Of a stretch of 39,822 nt of DNA, positions 33,462 through 39,360 are shown in pieces. A program made the position numbers and the translations under genes. Positions within the stretch are counted from its first letter, which is position 1, and each line of letters opens with the position of its first letter. Source of the stretch: a virus. Below the pieces are notes generated by a model that did not search any database, was not told the origin of the DNA, and saw only the letters and a list, made by a program, of their open reading frames with translations. Where the stretch lies: IMG/VR virus record IMGVR_UViG_3300045116_000081, positions 1 through 39,822 of that record. One strand, written 5' to 3'.

Positions 33462-33560
33462 ATCAACTTCACTTGGTCCCAAAAGTTCTAAAGCTTTTGA
33501 GGTCATGAGCAAACAGAAGTGTTAGGTTTTCCCCTCCTTGCCTGGCACTTCTTTTGTTTT
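33462..33560 (+). ncRNA. Short RNA or attenuator downstream of promoter
   Basis: From the promoter at 33428, transcription would pass an inner CAAAAG/CTTTTG hairpin (33480-33499), then AGAAGTG 33515-33521 pairing with CACTTCT 33546-33552, followed by TTTGTTTTTG. That gives a transcript of about 100 bases. AAGTG could also pair with an earlier CACTT at 33470-33474, allowing an alternative fold. No open frame is seen. Confidence 0.45.
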
Positions 33561-33597
33561 TGTTGAAAAATGCGACACAAAGGCACACAGGGGTTTC

Positions 33598-33617
33598 TGT
33601 GGATATTCTGTGGATAA
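33598..33617 (+). promoter_or_regulatory. Two DnaA boxes
   Basis: TGTGGATAT at 33598-33606 and TGTGGATAA at 33609-33617; the second is the perfect consensus (complement TTATCCACA). They are spaced 11 bases apart, one helical turn. Further perfect copies lie at 34359-34367 and 36301-36309. They mark a possible replication origin controlled by host DnaA. Confidence 0.6.
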
Positions 33618-33700
33618 GTGAGCATTTTGTTGGTTAAAGCTTGACATATTATCGTATTGGTAGCACGATAGAAATACATTTGTACCGATTTCCTTCGGCT

Positions 33701-33829
33701 TGGTGCAGAAAAGCGGCATCCCCTCCGTCTTGTCTGCACCAGCTGGTGGGACTAAGAGAAGTTGAAATCCCCGGCTCCCCACTGGATGCCACCGGGGGAA
33801 GATAAGGAACGCCCAGGCGAGACCCTGGG
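33701..33829 (+). ncRNA. GC-rich structured element with complementary hairpin loops
   Basis: Hairpin 1 pairs TGGTGCAGA 33701-33709 with TCTGCACCA 33733-33741. Hairpin 2 pairs CCCCGG 33769-33774 with CCGGGG 33792-33797. The loop of hairpin 1 contains GGCATCC (33715-33721), which is the exact complement of GGATGCC (33784-33790) in the loop of hairpin 2, so a 7-pair kissing interaction is possible. Hairpin 3 pairs CCCAGG 33812-33817 with CCTGGG 33824-33829. The block is far GC-richer than its surroundings and has no credible gene on either strand. It could be an RNA regulating replication. No known class is recognised. Confidence 0.6.
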
Positions 33830-33883
33830 AGAGGTGTTTGCAAGGCAACCTAGGTTGAATTTACCTTAACAATTGGTGGACTG

Positions 33884-33960
33884 GTTAACACAAGTTAACT
33901 TACAAGTCTCTGGTTAACAAAGGAGCTATTCTTTGGTGTATCAAAAAACGCTGGTTAAAA
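33884..33960 (+). repeat. GTTAAC iteron-like repeats
   Basis: GTTAAC occurs at 33884, 33894 and 33913, with a partial CTGGTTAA at 33951 and another full copy at 34339. Three are embedded in CTGGTTAAC. Starts are 10, 19 and about 40 bases apart, close to multiples of a helical turn. Together with the DnaA boxes they suggest origin iterons or a repressor array. Confidence 0.55.
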
Positions 33961-34034
33961 AAACACATACTATATAGCCTAAGTATTAAGGATCCAGAGG
34001 TTTTGCAATCTAAGGGGACTAGAATGGGGATAAG

Positions 34035-34313
34035 ATGGATAACATTAAAGGACTAATTCAAAACAGACTAATCAAGAAATCTAAAACTAAAACCAACAAG
34101 TATTGGTTAATTGCCGAGGAAATTGCTAAAATCACCAGATCTACGACTGCAAGGTGGTTAAGAAGCGTTAAAACTCAAGAATACGCTGTCAATCGGGCTT
34201 TGGTGGAATTAAAGGAGGTTATTACCTCAGGGAAGATTAAAAATCCAATCGGTTATTTCGTTTTTTTGCTTAAAAAGTACTCAAAAATCCAGTGTGAACT
34301 TGACAAACGATAG
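34035..34313 (+). CDS. Small basic protein, possible replication-related
   Basis: The 92-residue basic protein (MDNIKGLIQNRLIKKSKTKTN...) directly follows the origin-like region, with GGGG before the ATG. It has a helical layout with TTARWLRSVKTQEYAVNRALVELKEVI and ends NPIGYFVFLLKKYSK. The NPxGYFxxLLKK ending recalls the last helix of some replication initiator proteins, so a shortened initiator or accessory factor is conceivable. Evidence is weak. Confidence 0.45.
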   Translation: MDNIKGLIQNRLIKKSKTKTNKYWLIAEEIAKITRSTTARWLRSVKTQEYAVNRALVELKEVITSGKIKNPIGYFVFLLKKYSKIQCELDKR

Positions 34314-34328
34314 CAGTTATTTTATAAT
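34300..34328 (+). promoter_or_regulatory. Early-type sigma-70 promoter 1
   Basis: TTGACA 34300-34305, a 17-base spacer beginning AACGATAGC, and TATAAT 34323-34328. It overlaps the end of the previous gene. The spacer start is shared with promoters at 35520 and 36250. Confidence 0.9.
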
Positions 34329-34334
34329 GGATAT

Positions 34335-34499
34335 ACTGGTTAACTGATTCTGGTTGCTTGTGGATAACTGCAACTGGTATCTAACTGACCAAATGTCTGA
34401 CCAAAGTTTACCACCTGGGATATTACCAGGATTCAATCGGTAATCTTGGAGATGCACCCAGCCAGAGGGCAATCTGGCGATTAAATTTAAGGAGGGTTT
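34335..34499 (+). other. Structured leader of gene at 34500
   Basis: This 165-base leader includes a GTTAAC site, a perfect DnaA box (34359-34367) lying in the loop of a GTTGC/GCAAC stem, overlapping CCTGG/CCAGG and ATTACC/GGTAAT pairings that exclude each other, and a GCCAGA/TCTGGC hairpin (34461-34478). No gene seen. It may regulate the early transcript. Confidence 0.45.
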
Positions 34500-34667
34500 A
34501 TGCAAAAATTCAGATTTGAGACAATCATTTGGATGATCGTCATTATGGCGCTTGTCTTGGTTGTCTTTTATTTTAGCCAGAAAACTCCAAACATTAAGGA
34601 ATACAACCGACATGTTTGTGAGACATATGGTTACCAGTCTGATTGCAAGACACCGCTTGCTAAATAA
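34500..34667 (+). CDS. Small membrane protein (55 aa)
   Basis: The ATG follows AAGGAGGG. The product has a single membrane helix (about 8-25, TIIWMIVIMALVLVVFYF) and a short tail with two Cys residues (HVCETYGYQSDC). It is the first gene of the early transcript from 34323. Phage early membrane peptides may exclude superinfection or alter host physiology; no evidence decides here. Confidence 0.6.
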   Translation: MQKFRFETIIWMIVIMALVLVVFYFSQKTPNIKEYNRHVCETYGYQSDCKTPLAK

Positions 34668-34688
34668 CACACATAAAAGGAAAGTTCT

Positions 34689-35051
34689 GTGTTTAAGACA
34701 TATTTTATCAAAAAGCGTAAGAAATACAGCAATAAACGCACGATTTACAAAAATCGATTATATGATAGTAAGCGTGAAGCCACAGACGCAATGAAACTGA
34801 ACCTCTTGATGGAGGCAGGTAAAATCAGGAGCATTACGCCTCAATATCGTTTGGATCTTAAATGCAACGGCAAGCACATCACAACTCATTTAGTGGATTT
34901 CATGGTGGTGTTAAATAATGGGAAAAAAAAGTTTGTGGAGACTAAGGGGTTTAGGACCGAGGTTTGGAGGGTTAAATGGAAACTGACCGAGGCTAATTTC
35001 CCGACAATTCCATATTTAGTTAATCCGACAGAAAGAGAATTGTTGGATTAA
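34689..35051 (+). CDS. DUF1064-like PD-(D/E)XK endonuclease
   Basis: The 120-residue protein (GTG start after AAAGGAAA) has the DUF1064 layout: KYSNKRTIYKNRLYDSKREATDAMKL, then AGKIRSITPQYRLDL, then HLVDFMVVLNNGKKKFVETKGFR and a final WKLTEANFP. The D (in VDF), E and K (in VETKG) form the metal and catalytic set of the restriction-like fold. Members are thought to be phage nucleases, possibly Holliday-junction or branch cleaving. Confidence 0.85.
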   Translation: MFKTYFIKKRKKYSNKRTIYKNRLYDSKREATDAMKLNLLMEAGKIRSITPQYRLDLKCNGKHITTHLVDFMVVLNNGKKKFVETKGFRTEVWRVKWKLTEANFPTIPYLVNPTERELLD

Positions 35052-35064
35052 GAAAGGAGACCAA

Positions 35065-35508
35065 GTGAAGTATCGAGAAGAATGCCCGCATTGCGGTCAA
35101 GTTGTAGCGGCGTATACACACAACATTAATGAGCCCATGATCAAGGCTTTTATTAAACTGGTCGAGCACTATGACGAATCGCACCGTCCAGTAAATATCA
35201 ACACAGATTTGGGTTTAGATCACAATCAAAAATGCAATTTGCCAAAGTTGCAGTATTACGGACTTATTATTCATACTCAGGACGGATGGGTGCCATCTGA
35301 ACTAGGGTATGATTTTTATTATGGAGAAGCTGAAGTGTTGTGTCCGGCGGCGACAATGGGCAATCAAGTTTTACCAGATGACCACCCGGCATGGAAAACA
35401 CATAGCACAAAAAGGTTCTACCGATCAATCAGCGATATTGCAGAGTACTTTTACAAAAAACGACCTGAGTATGCCAATGAGAAAAATAACCAAGGTAGTT
35501 TGTTTTAG
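35065..35508 (+). CDS. Zinc-finger regulatory-type protein
   Basis: The 147-residue protein (GTG start, AAAGGAGA upstream) starts KYREECPHCGQVVAAYTHNINEPMIKAFIKLVEHY, with a CPHCG knuckle and a helix. It continues with GLDHNQKCNLPKLQYYGLIIHTQDGWVPSELGYDFYYG, a winged-helix-like pattern. This type of small phage protein, zinc knuckle then winged helix, probably binds DNA. The C-terminal helix ends KKNNQGSLF-like. Function not established. Confidence 0.55.
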   Translation: MKYREECPHCGQVVAAYTHNINEPMIKAFIKLVEHYDESHRPVNINTDLGLDHNQKCNLPKLQYYGLIIHTQDGWVPSELGYDFYYGEAEVLCPAATMGNQVLPDDHPAWKTHSTKRFYRSISDIAEYFYKKRPEYANEKNNQGSLF

Positions 35509-35519
35509 GGGTTAATCGC

Positions 35520-35548
35520 TTGACAAACGATAGCATTTCTGTTATAAT
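35520..35548 (+). promoter_or_regulatory. Early-type sigma-70 promoter 2
   Basis: TTGACA 35520-35525, a 17-base spacer starting AACGATAGCA, and TATAAT 35543-35548. Shares 16 bases from -35 onward with the promoter at 34300. Confidence 0.9.
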
Positions 35549-35579
35549 GGTATAATGTTAAATAAAGAAAGGATGGGAA

Positions 35580-36245
35580 ATGTCTATCATTAAAGTCAAT
35601 CATCAGTATGGTAAGCGCCGATTTCGACAATATGTCGAGGTTAACCGCAAACCAGACACCAAAGAGCAAACGCTTCAGAAAATTTTCTGGGCGATCATGA
35701 TTCCTCTTACCATGTACTGTTGGTCACAATACATGGTCATGGAAGACGAGATCATGAAAAAGAAAGAATTAAAACCCCAAGTGCAAACCGTGCAGGAGGT
35801 TAACTTTTGCCCTTTAGAAAAAAAGGAAGAGGTTAAAGTTGAGACAAAGCATGAAATTGACCGAGCCAAAGTCATTGACGAATGGTTAAGTAATAAAACA
35901 AAAGGAAAGTCACCTCTTATAGGTTTAGGTCATGTTTTTGTGGAGGAAGCAGATGAGCATGGGTTTGATTGGCGGCTTTTAGCCGCTATTTCCTTAGCCG
36001 AGACCAGCGGTGCCACAAACGGCAGGACTTGTTTAGCTCGCCACAACGCTTGGGGTTGGGCATCATGCAGGGTAGGTTTTTCGTCTTACGAGGATGGCAT
36101 TCGCACCATTATGCATAAAATGAGCAATATGGGGTGCTATAAAGGTAAGTCATTGCATGATCAGCTGTATGCTTGGAACGGGTCTGTCCGATACTCTTAT
36201 ATTAAAGAGGTTATGGACTATATGAATGATATCTACACCTTTTGA
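35580..36245 (+). CDS. Membrane-anchored lysozyme/glucosaminidase-like protein
   Basis: The 221-residue protein has a short basic N-terminus, one membrane helix (about 33-52, IFWAIMIPLTMYCWSQYMV) and a linker. Its catalytic-like domain (about 100-221) has VFVEEADEHGFDWRLLAAISLAETSGATNG, then RHNAWGWASCRVGFSSYEDGIRTIMHKM. This is the pattern of lysozyme-fold glucosaminidases, with Glu (AET) as likely catalytic acid. It would act on peptidoglycan outside the membrane. Similar proteins are, from memory, frequent in Patescibacteria genomes. It lies away from the lysis cluster, under its own early promoter. Confidence 0.7.
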   Translation: MSIIKVNHQYGKRRFRQYVEVNRKPDTKEQTLQKIFWAIMIPLTMYCWSQYMVMEDEIMKKKELKPQVQTVQEVNFCPLEKKEEVKVETKHEIDRAKVIDEWLSNKTKGKSPLIGLGHVFVEEADEHGFDWRLLAAISLAETSGATNGRTCLARHNAWGWASCRVGFSSYEDGIRTIMHKMSNMGCYKGKSLHDQLYAWNGSVRYSYIKEVMDYMNDIYTF

Positions 36246-36249
36246 GGAC

Positions 36250-36278
36250 TTGACAAGCGATAGCGTAGGGTGTAGAAT
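36250..36278 (+). promoter_or_regulatory. Early-type sigma-70 promoter 3
   Basis: TTGACA 36250-36255, 17-base spacer beginning AGCGATAGCG, TAGAAT 36273-36278. Same design as 34300 and 35520. A perfect DnaA box follows at 36301-36309. Confidence 0.85.
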
Positions 36279-36300
36279 GGTTATAAGATCGATATAAGGC

Positions 36301-36309
36301 TGTGGATAA
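36301..36309 (+). promoter_or_regulatory. DnaA box in early leader
   Basis: TGTGGATAA, perfect match to the consensus, about 23 bases after the -10 of promoter 3. DnaA binding here could regulate transcription. Confidence 0.5.
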
Positions 36310-36331
36310 CTTTTGATGGGAGGTGATACAA

Positions 36332-36634
36332 GTGGAAGTTAATTACAAACCAAGTGAAGTGAAGTTAAGTAATTTTAACAATTGCCCTGGATCAGACATG
36401 GCAAGTGCTATTTTAACCAAAACATTCGGTAATAAATGGCAAGCCGTGGACTTGATCGACATGGACTATTGGGTGAACGACGAGGCAACATTGGTTTTTA
36501 CTGTGGGAGACCGTCAGAAAACTTATACTTTACTTCAAATGTTAAGGTTTGCCGATAGTTTCAAGGAACTTATGACAGACGAGTTCACATGGGCTGATAG
36601 CAATGCAGTTGTTGTCAGGATGTGGTGGGATTAG
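36332..36634 (+). CDS. Hypothetical early protein (100 aa)
   Basis: The GTG at 36332 is placed five bases after GGAGGTGA; the GTG at 36323 lies within that ribosome site and is unlikely. The soluble 100-residue product (MEVNYKPSEVKLSNFNNCPG..., then KWQAVDLIDMDYWVNDEATLVFTVGDR) has a mixed alpha-beta pattern. It comes just before the recombination genes. No family recognised. Confidence 0.55.
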   Translation: MEVNYKPSEVKLSNFNNCPGSDMASAILTKTFGNKWQAVDLIDMDYWVNDEATLVFTVGDRQKTYTLLQMLRFADSFKELMTDEFTWADSNAVVVRMWWD

Positions 36635-36636
36635 TT

Positions 36637-36670
36637 CGGGGGCTGGGTATTCCCCCGTGGCATACCCAGC
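36637..36670 (+). other. Bistable hairpin before recombination operon
   Basis: GCTGGGTAT 36642-36650 pairs perfectly with ATACCCAGC 36662-36670. CGGGGG 36637-36642 can instead pair with CCCCCG 36652-36657. The two stems exclude each other. No T run follows. Possible partial terminator or switch. Confidence 0.5.
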
Positions 36671-36704
36671 TTAATCCTTTAATCAATAATTATAAGGAGA
36701 CAAA

Positions 36705-37460
36705 ATGAATGAAGTTGAACAAGAACGACAAGACGAGATTCAAGAATACACAACCTCTATGGAAGAGAAATTGGAGGAACTACAAAAGCCAGCACAAGAG
36801 GATAAACGATCGATCACAAGTATTGCGATGAGTGCTAAAACATCTGTCATGGACCCAGTAGAGTATAGTCAACAATTGTTTATTGCTAAAACATTGATGG
36901 ATGGCAAGGCTATCCCACAGGGTTTTCAAAGCAAAGAGCAGGTATTTATGGCTATATTAGCTGGTAAAGAAATGGATATGGGACCCATCGAGGCAGTCAA
37001 TTCATTATACTTTGTTAACGGCAAGATTAGCTTGTATGGTGCAGGGTTGGTTTCAAGATTCAGAAAGTTTGGTTGGAGTATTAGATTTCAGGATGAATCA
37101 TCCGAAGAATGCACCGCAGTAGTCAGTAAAGATGGAGAAGAAATTCAAGAAACCTTTAAGTTTGAGGATGCGGAAAAATCAGGTTATACTAAGGATTACC
37201 GAGGATCATTGAAGTTTGGTTGGAAAGAGGGAATGAACAGGAAATTAAAGCTACGATACGGTGTGCTAAACATGATCGCAAAAACTTACTTGCCAGAAGT
37301 ACTAGGATCTGTCAGGGGGATTGTAGAAATTGAGGAAGATTTCACACCTAAGGGAGTGGATGTGGAAAATACAATCATGCCAAGTCCGTTGGATATGCAA
37401 CCAAAAGAAAAGTTGGAGCTTAATAAAAGTGTATTGAAAAAAATAGGAGGAGACAAATGA
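36705..37460 (+). CDS. RecT-like single-strand annealing protein
   Basis: The 251-residue protein carries features of RecT/Bet-type annealing proteins: QLFIAKTLMDGKAIPQGFQSKEQVFMAILAGKEMDMGPIEAVNSLYFVNGKISLYGAGLV, then a beta region, then KFEDAEKSGY and WKEGMNRKLKLRYGVLNMIAKTYLPEVLGS. It would anneal single strands during recombination and repair, with the exonuclease two genes downstream. Its N- and C-termini are charged and flexible. Confidence 0.85.
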   Translation: MNEVEQERQDEIQEYTTSMEEKLEELQKPAQEDKRSITSIAMSAKTSVMDPVEYSQQLFIAKTLMDGKAIPQGFQSKEQVFMAILAGKEMDMGPIEAVNSLYFVNGKISLYGAGLVSRFRKFGWSIRFQDESSEECTAVVSKDGEEIQETFKFEDAEKSGYTKDYRGSLKFGWKEGMNRKLKLRYGVLNMIAKTYLPEVLGSVRGIVEIEEDFTPKGVDVENTIMPSPLDMQPKEKLELNKSVLKKIGGDK

Positions 37461-37879
37461 TATTAACTATTGATACAGATGAAATAGCCAATCTGGTTGA
37501 AAAGGCACAGGATATTTACTTTTCTGAAAGCGGTGAACAGCATCTATTAAAGCTATTGGATATTCAGGACATGGTGGAGGAGGCTGTAAAATCAGCCAAA
37601 TCAAACTTGGAGAATGCTGGGTTGCAGATCAATCCAAACTTCAAGTCAATCGCAGGATCGAGAGTAAAAGTCAGTTACAGATTTTTTGGTGATAAGTATA
37701 AGATTTACGACGAGTCAATGTTAGATAAAAGCATGGTCACATCCAAGGTAAAATATGCCATTGACTCAGATAAAGTGGAAAAATACGAAGAGGAAAAAGG
37801 GCAATTACCAATGGGAATCACTCTATCTGATAGGGCAAAGACTATTTCGTTCAGACGATTAAGCGAAAAGGAGGAGTAA
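37457..37879 (+). CDS. Hypothetical protein between RecT and exonuclease
   Basis: The 140-residue protein overlaps the previous gene by four bases and the next by one, so the three form a coupled unit. It starts with helices (ILTIDTDEIANLVEKAQDIYF, then DMVEEAVKSAKSNLENAGLQI) followed by a beta-rich RVKVSYRFFGDKYKIYD. No family recognised, but its location suggests a recombination accessory. Confidence 0.6.
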   Translation: MILTIDTDEIANLVEKAQDIYFSESGEQHLLKLLDIQDMVEEAVKSAKSNLENAGLQINPNFKSIAGSRVKVSYRFFGDKYKIYDESMLDKSMVTSKVKYAIDSDKVEKYEEEKGQLPMGITLSDRAKTISFRRLSEKEE

Positions 37880-38475
37880 TGTGGTTATTCCAAGCAAGTT
37901 ATTCGGTACTTTCGCAATGGTCACAGGGAAATTATGACGATGCTATTAAGTCATACTTCAAACTCGAACGAAAAGACACCCCGGCGTTGTTACAGGGTAG
38001 GGAATGGCATGAAAAGTTTGAAAAGGAAGCAACAACCAACAAGCAAATTCCACTTATATTTAGGATTGATAAAGATGGAAACGAAAAGGATTGCGGAAAA
38101 CTTCTCAACCCAGTCACAGAGCAGTTTTTATCAGCTAAACTGGCAGACTGGTTGGAGTTAAGAGGTAAAATTGACCTTTATGATGGTGACTTAGTCATTG
38201 ATTGGAAAACTGGTGCCAACGATCCAGATAATCGGATGTCACGGATTCAAATTGGTTGCTACGCCATTTTAGGTAAACTTAACGATTTAGATTTCAAACG
38301 TGGGGAAATTTACCACTATAACCAATACACCAAAAAGGCTAGTTACCACGCATTTTGGATTACTCCAGATTTACTTGAAGAAACAATCGACTGGGTTCAG
38401 ACTGTTGCCAGCGAAATGTACCACTATTTAGTGGAAAATAATTTATTTGAAAGGTTCAGTAAAAATAGAATTTAG
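37879..38475 (+). CDS. PD-(D/E)XK exonuclease (RecB/Cas4-like)
   Basis: The 198-residue protein has a RecB-like nuclease core: LLQGREWHEKFEKEA (helix with the His), then LRGKIDLYDGDLVIDWKTG, where D and the D-x-K pair are the metal and catalytic residues, then QIGCYAIL (Q motif). It lacks the iron-sulphur Cys set of Cas4. With the RecT-like protein it makes a phage exonuclease/annealing pair. Confidence 0.85.
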   Translation: MWLFQASYSVLSQWSQGNYDDAIKSYFKLERKDTPALLQGREWHEKFEKEATTNKQIPLIFRIDKDGNEKDCGKLLNPVTEQFLSAKLADWLELRGKIDLYDGDLVIDWKTGANDPDNRMSRIQIGCYAILGKLNDLDFKRGEIYHYNQYTKKASYHAFWITPDLLEETIDWVQTVASEMYHYLVENNLFERFSKNRI

Positions 38476-38487
38476 TTTGTGATGAAA

Positions 38488-38562
38488 GCCGGGGTAGTTT
38501 AACGGTAGAATATCTGTTTTGTAAACAGAAGGTAGAGGTTCGATTCCTCTCCACCGGCTCCA
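38488..38562 (+). tRNA. tRNA-Thr (anticodon TGT)
   Basis: A cloverleaf can be drawn: D arm with GG in the loop, anticodon stem TCTGT/ACAGA around loop TTTGTAA, T arm AGAGG/CCTCT with TTCGATT, and an encoded CCA end. The acceptor stem GCCGGGG pairs with CC-A-CCGGC only if one A is bulged. The base before CCA is T, unusual for Thr tRNAs. ACA codons are common in this AT-rich genome, so it may support late translation. The odd acceptor may lower function. Confidence 0.85.
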
Positions 38563-38581
38563 AACAAACGAAGGCAAGCGA

Positions 38582-38743
38582 ATGAAAATTAAATTCATAG
38601 ATTGTAAATGCTGCGGTCAGTGTGCCAAAGTTCGACCAGATGTGTTCAAGTTTATTTACGGAGCACCTGTGGTCATAGACGGGGCGGAAACAACCAAAGA
38701 CTTGGAACAGGTTTGTGAACATATTAAAGTGGAAGAAGATTAA
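38582..38743 (+). CDS. Small ferredoxin-like protein (53 aa)
   Basis: The 53-residue product has C8, C11 and C14 in a CxxCxxC array, followed by PDVF at 19-22, a beta-hairpin (PVVIDGAETTKD) and C45. This spacing equals that of single-cluster bacterial ferredoxins, in which three Cys come from the first motif and the fourth from the end. The extra Cys normally in xCPDVF is Arg here, and the Pro after the last Cys is missing. C10 is an additional Cys. An iron-sulphur cluster is plausible but not certain. It neighbours a glutaredoxin gene. Confidence 0.6.
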   Translation: MKIKFIDCKCCGQCAKVRPDVFKFIYGAPVVIDGAETTKDLEQVCEHIKVEED

Positions 38744-38761
38744 TAGATAGGATACAAATAA

Positions 38762-39010
38762 ATGATTATAGTTTACTCAACGTCCGGGTGCCACGCTTGT
38801 CAGGTAGTTAAAACTTGGCTTATAAATAACAATCAAGAGTTTGAAATGGTAGATATCAGCAAATTAAGCACGCAGGAGCAGTTGGAATTGAACCAAAAAA
38901 CTGGTCATTTGGCGGTGCCGATCATCAAAATGGGAGAGAAGTATTTCTATAGTTTAGGTGAGTTAAAAAAAGAGTTAAGTATTTTTGATGATAGGAGCAG
39001 GCATGTTTGA
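38762..39010 (+). CDS. Glutaredoxin-like protein
   Basis: The 82-residue protein has a thioredoxin fold signature: IIVYSTSGCHACQVVKTWL with C10 and C13 as CHAC redox site, the VDISKLS strand, and LAVPIIKMGEKYFYSLGELKKEL with the cis-Pro (VP). Size fits small phage glutaredoxins or NrdH-type reductants. No ribonucleotide reductase is seen in the window, so it may serve a host enzyme or the ferredoxin-like partner. Confidence 0.85.
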   Translation: MIIVYSTSGCHACQVVKTWLINNNQEFEMVDISKLSTQEQLELNQKTGHLAVPIIKMGEKYFYSLGELKKELSIFDDRSRHV

Positions 39011-39071
39011 AGTAAACTATACAAAATAGAGGTCAAAAATGACTAAATATGAAGATGTGATTGAGGAATAA
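39003..39071 (+). other. Two micro-ORFs
   Basis: ATG 39003-39029 (MFEVNYTK) has GGAG upstream and overlaps the glutaredoxin end. ATG 39039-39071 (MTKYEDVIEE) has AGAGG and overlaps the next ATG (TAATG). They could be leader peptides coupling translation, or remnants of a decayed gene. Confidence 0.3.
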
Positions 39072-39247
39072 TGGAATACAAAGATAAAACATTTTGCGGA
39101 TTTTATAAGGAATGTGCCAATGGTGAAAATTGCGATAGAGCATTAACGCCAGAAGTAGAAAAAAACGCCAAAGAATGGTGGGGTGGAGATGACGCACCGA
39201 TTTGTCAATTTATAGATAAGCCAGAGTGCTTTAAGGAGCAAAAATGA
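39071..39247 (+). CDS. Cys-rich small phage protein (58 aa)
   Basis: The 58-residue product has the pattern FCGFYKECANGENCDRALTPE, then AKEWWGG and PICQFIDKPECF: five Cys residues well placed for a metal site. This type recurs in phage early regions (C..Y/H..C..G..C.RALTP). Role unknown; zinc binding is likely. Its end overlaps the next gene as ATGA. Confidence 0.6.
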   Translation: MEYKDKTFCGFYKECANGENCDRALTPEVEKNAKEWWGGDDAPICQFIDKPECFKEQK

Positions 39248-39360
39248 ATTTTAGCAAGTTGGATGAGGATTTTGACGGAACTTTTAATTATATTGCACCT
39301 TGTTTAAAAAAGATTGTCTACAAGGGGCACATATTTATGATGACCAAGGAAATCCAGTAG
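39244..39360 (+). CDS. Upstream frame of a probable -1 frameshift gene (38 aa)
   Basis: The ATG overlaps the previous stop. The frame reads MNFSKLDEDFDGTFNYIAPC, then TTA AAA. At 39303-39309 the sequence T TTA AAA is a canonical -1 slippery heptamer in the correct phase. Without a shift translation ends at 39360 as a 38-residue peptide. With it, reading continues in the frame ending at 39560. Confidence 0.5.
   Translation: MNFSKLDEDFDGTFNYIAPCLKKIVYKGHIFMMTKEIQ

Larger units (their letters stand above)
33432..34034 (+). other. Intergenic control region, candidate replication origin
   Basis: This is the longest gene-free stretch (about 600 bases). From left to right it holds the promoter exit, a terminator, two DnaA boxes, TTGACA with a TATCGT/ACGATA inverted repeat (33650-33670), the structured GC-rich element, a 12-base palindrome CAACCTAGGTTG (33846-33857), GTTAAC iterons, and an AT-rich segment around 33930-33990. 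It separates late and early genes. Confidence 0.5.

Noticed and set aside
33701-33829. phi29-type packaging RNA
   Set aside because: Kissing loops recall it, but this phage has a standard terS/terL motor and sequences do not match; only the general idea of a structured RNA is kept.
33503-33848. Minus-strand open frames over the GC-rich element
   Set aside because: Three overlapping frames of low complexity without ribosome sites; the inverted repeats explain them. No minus-strand gene is convincing anywhere in the window.
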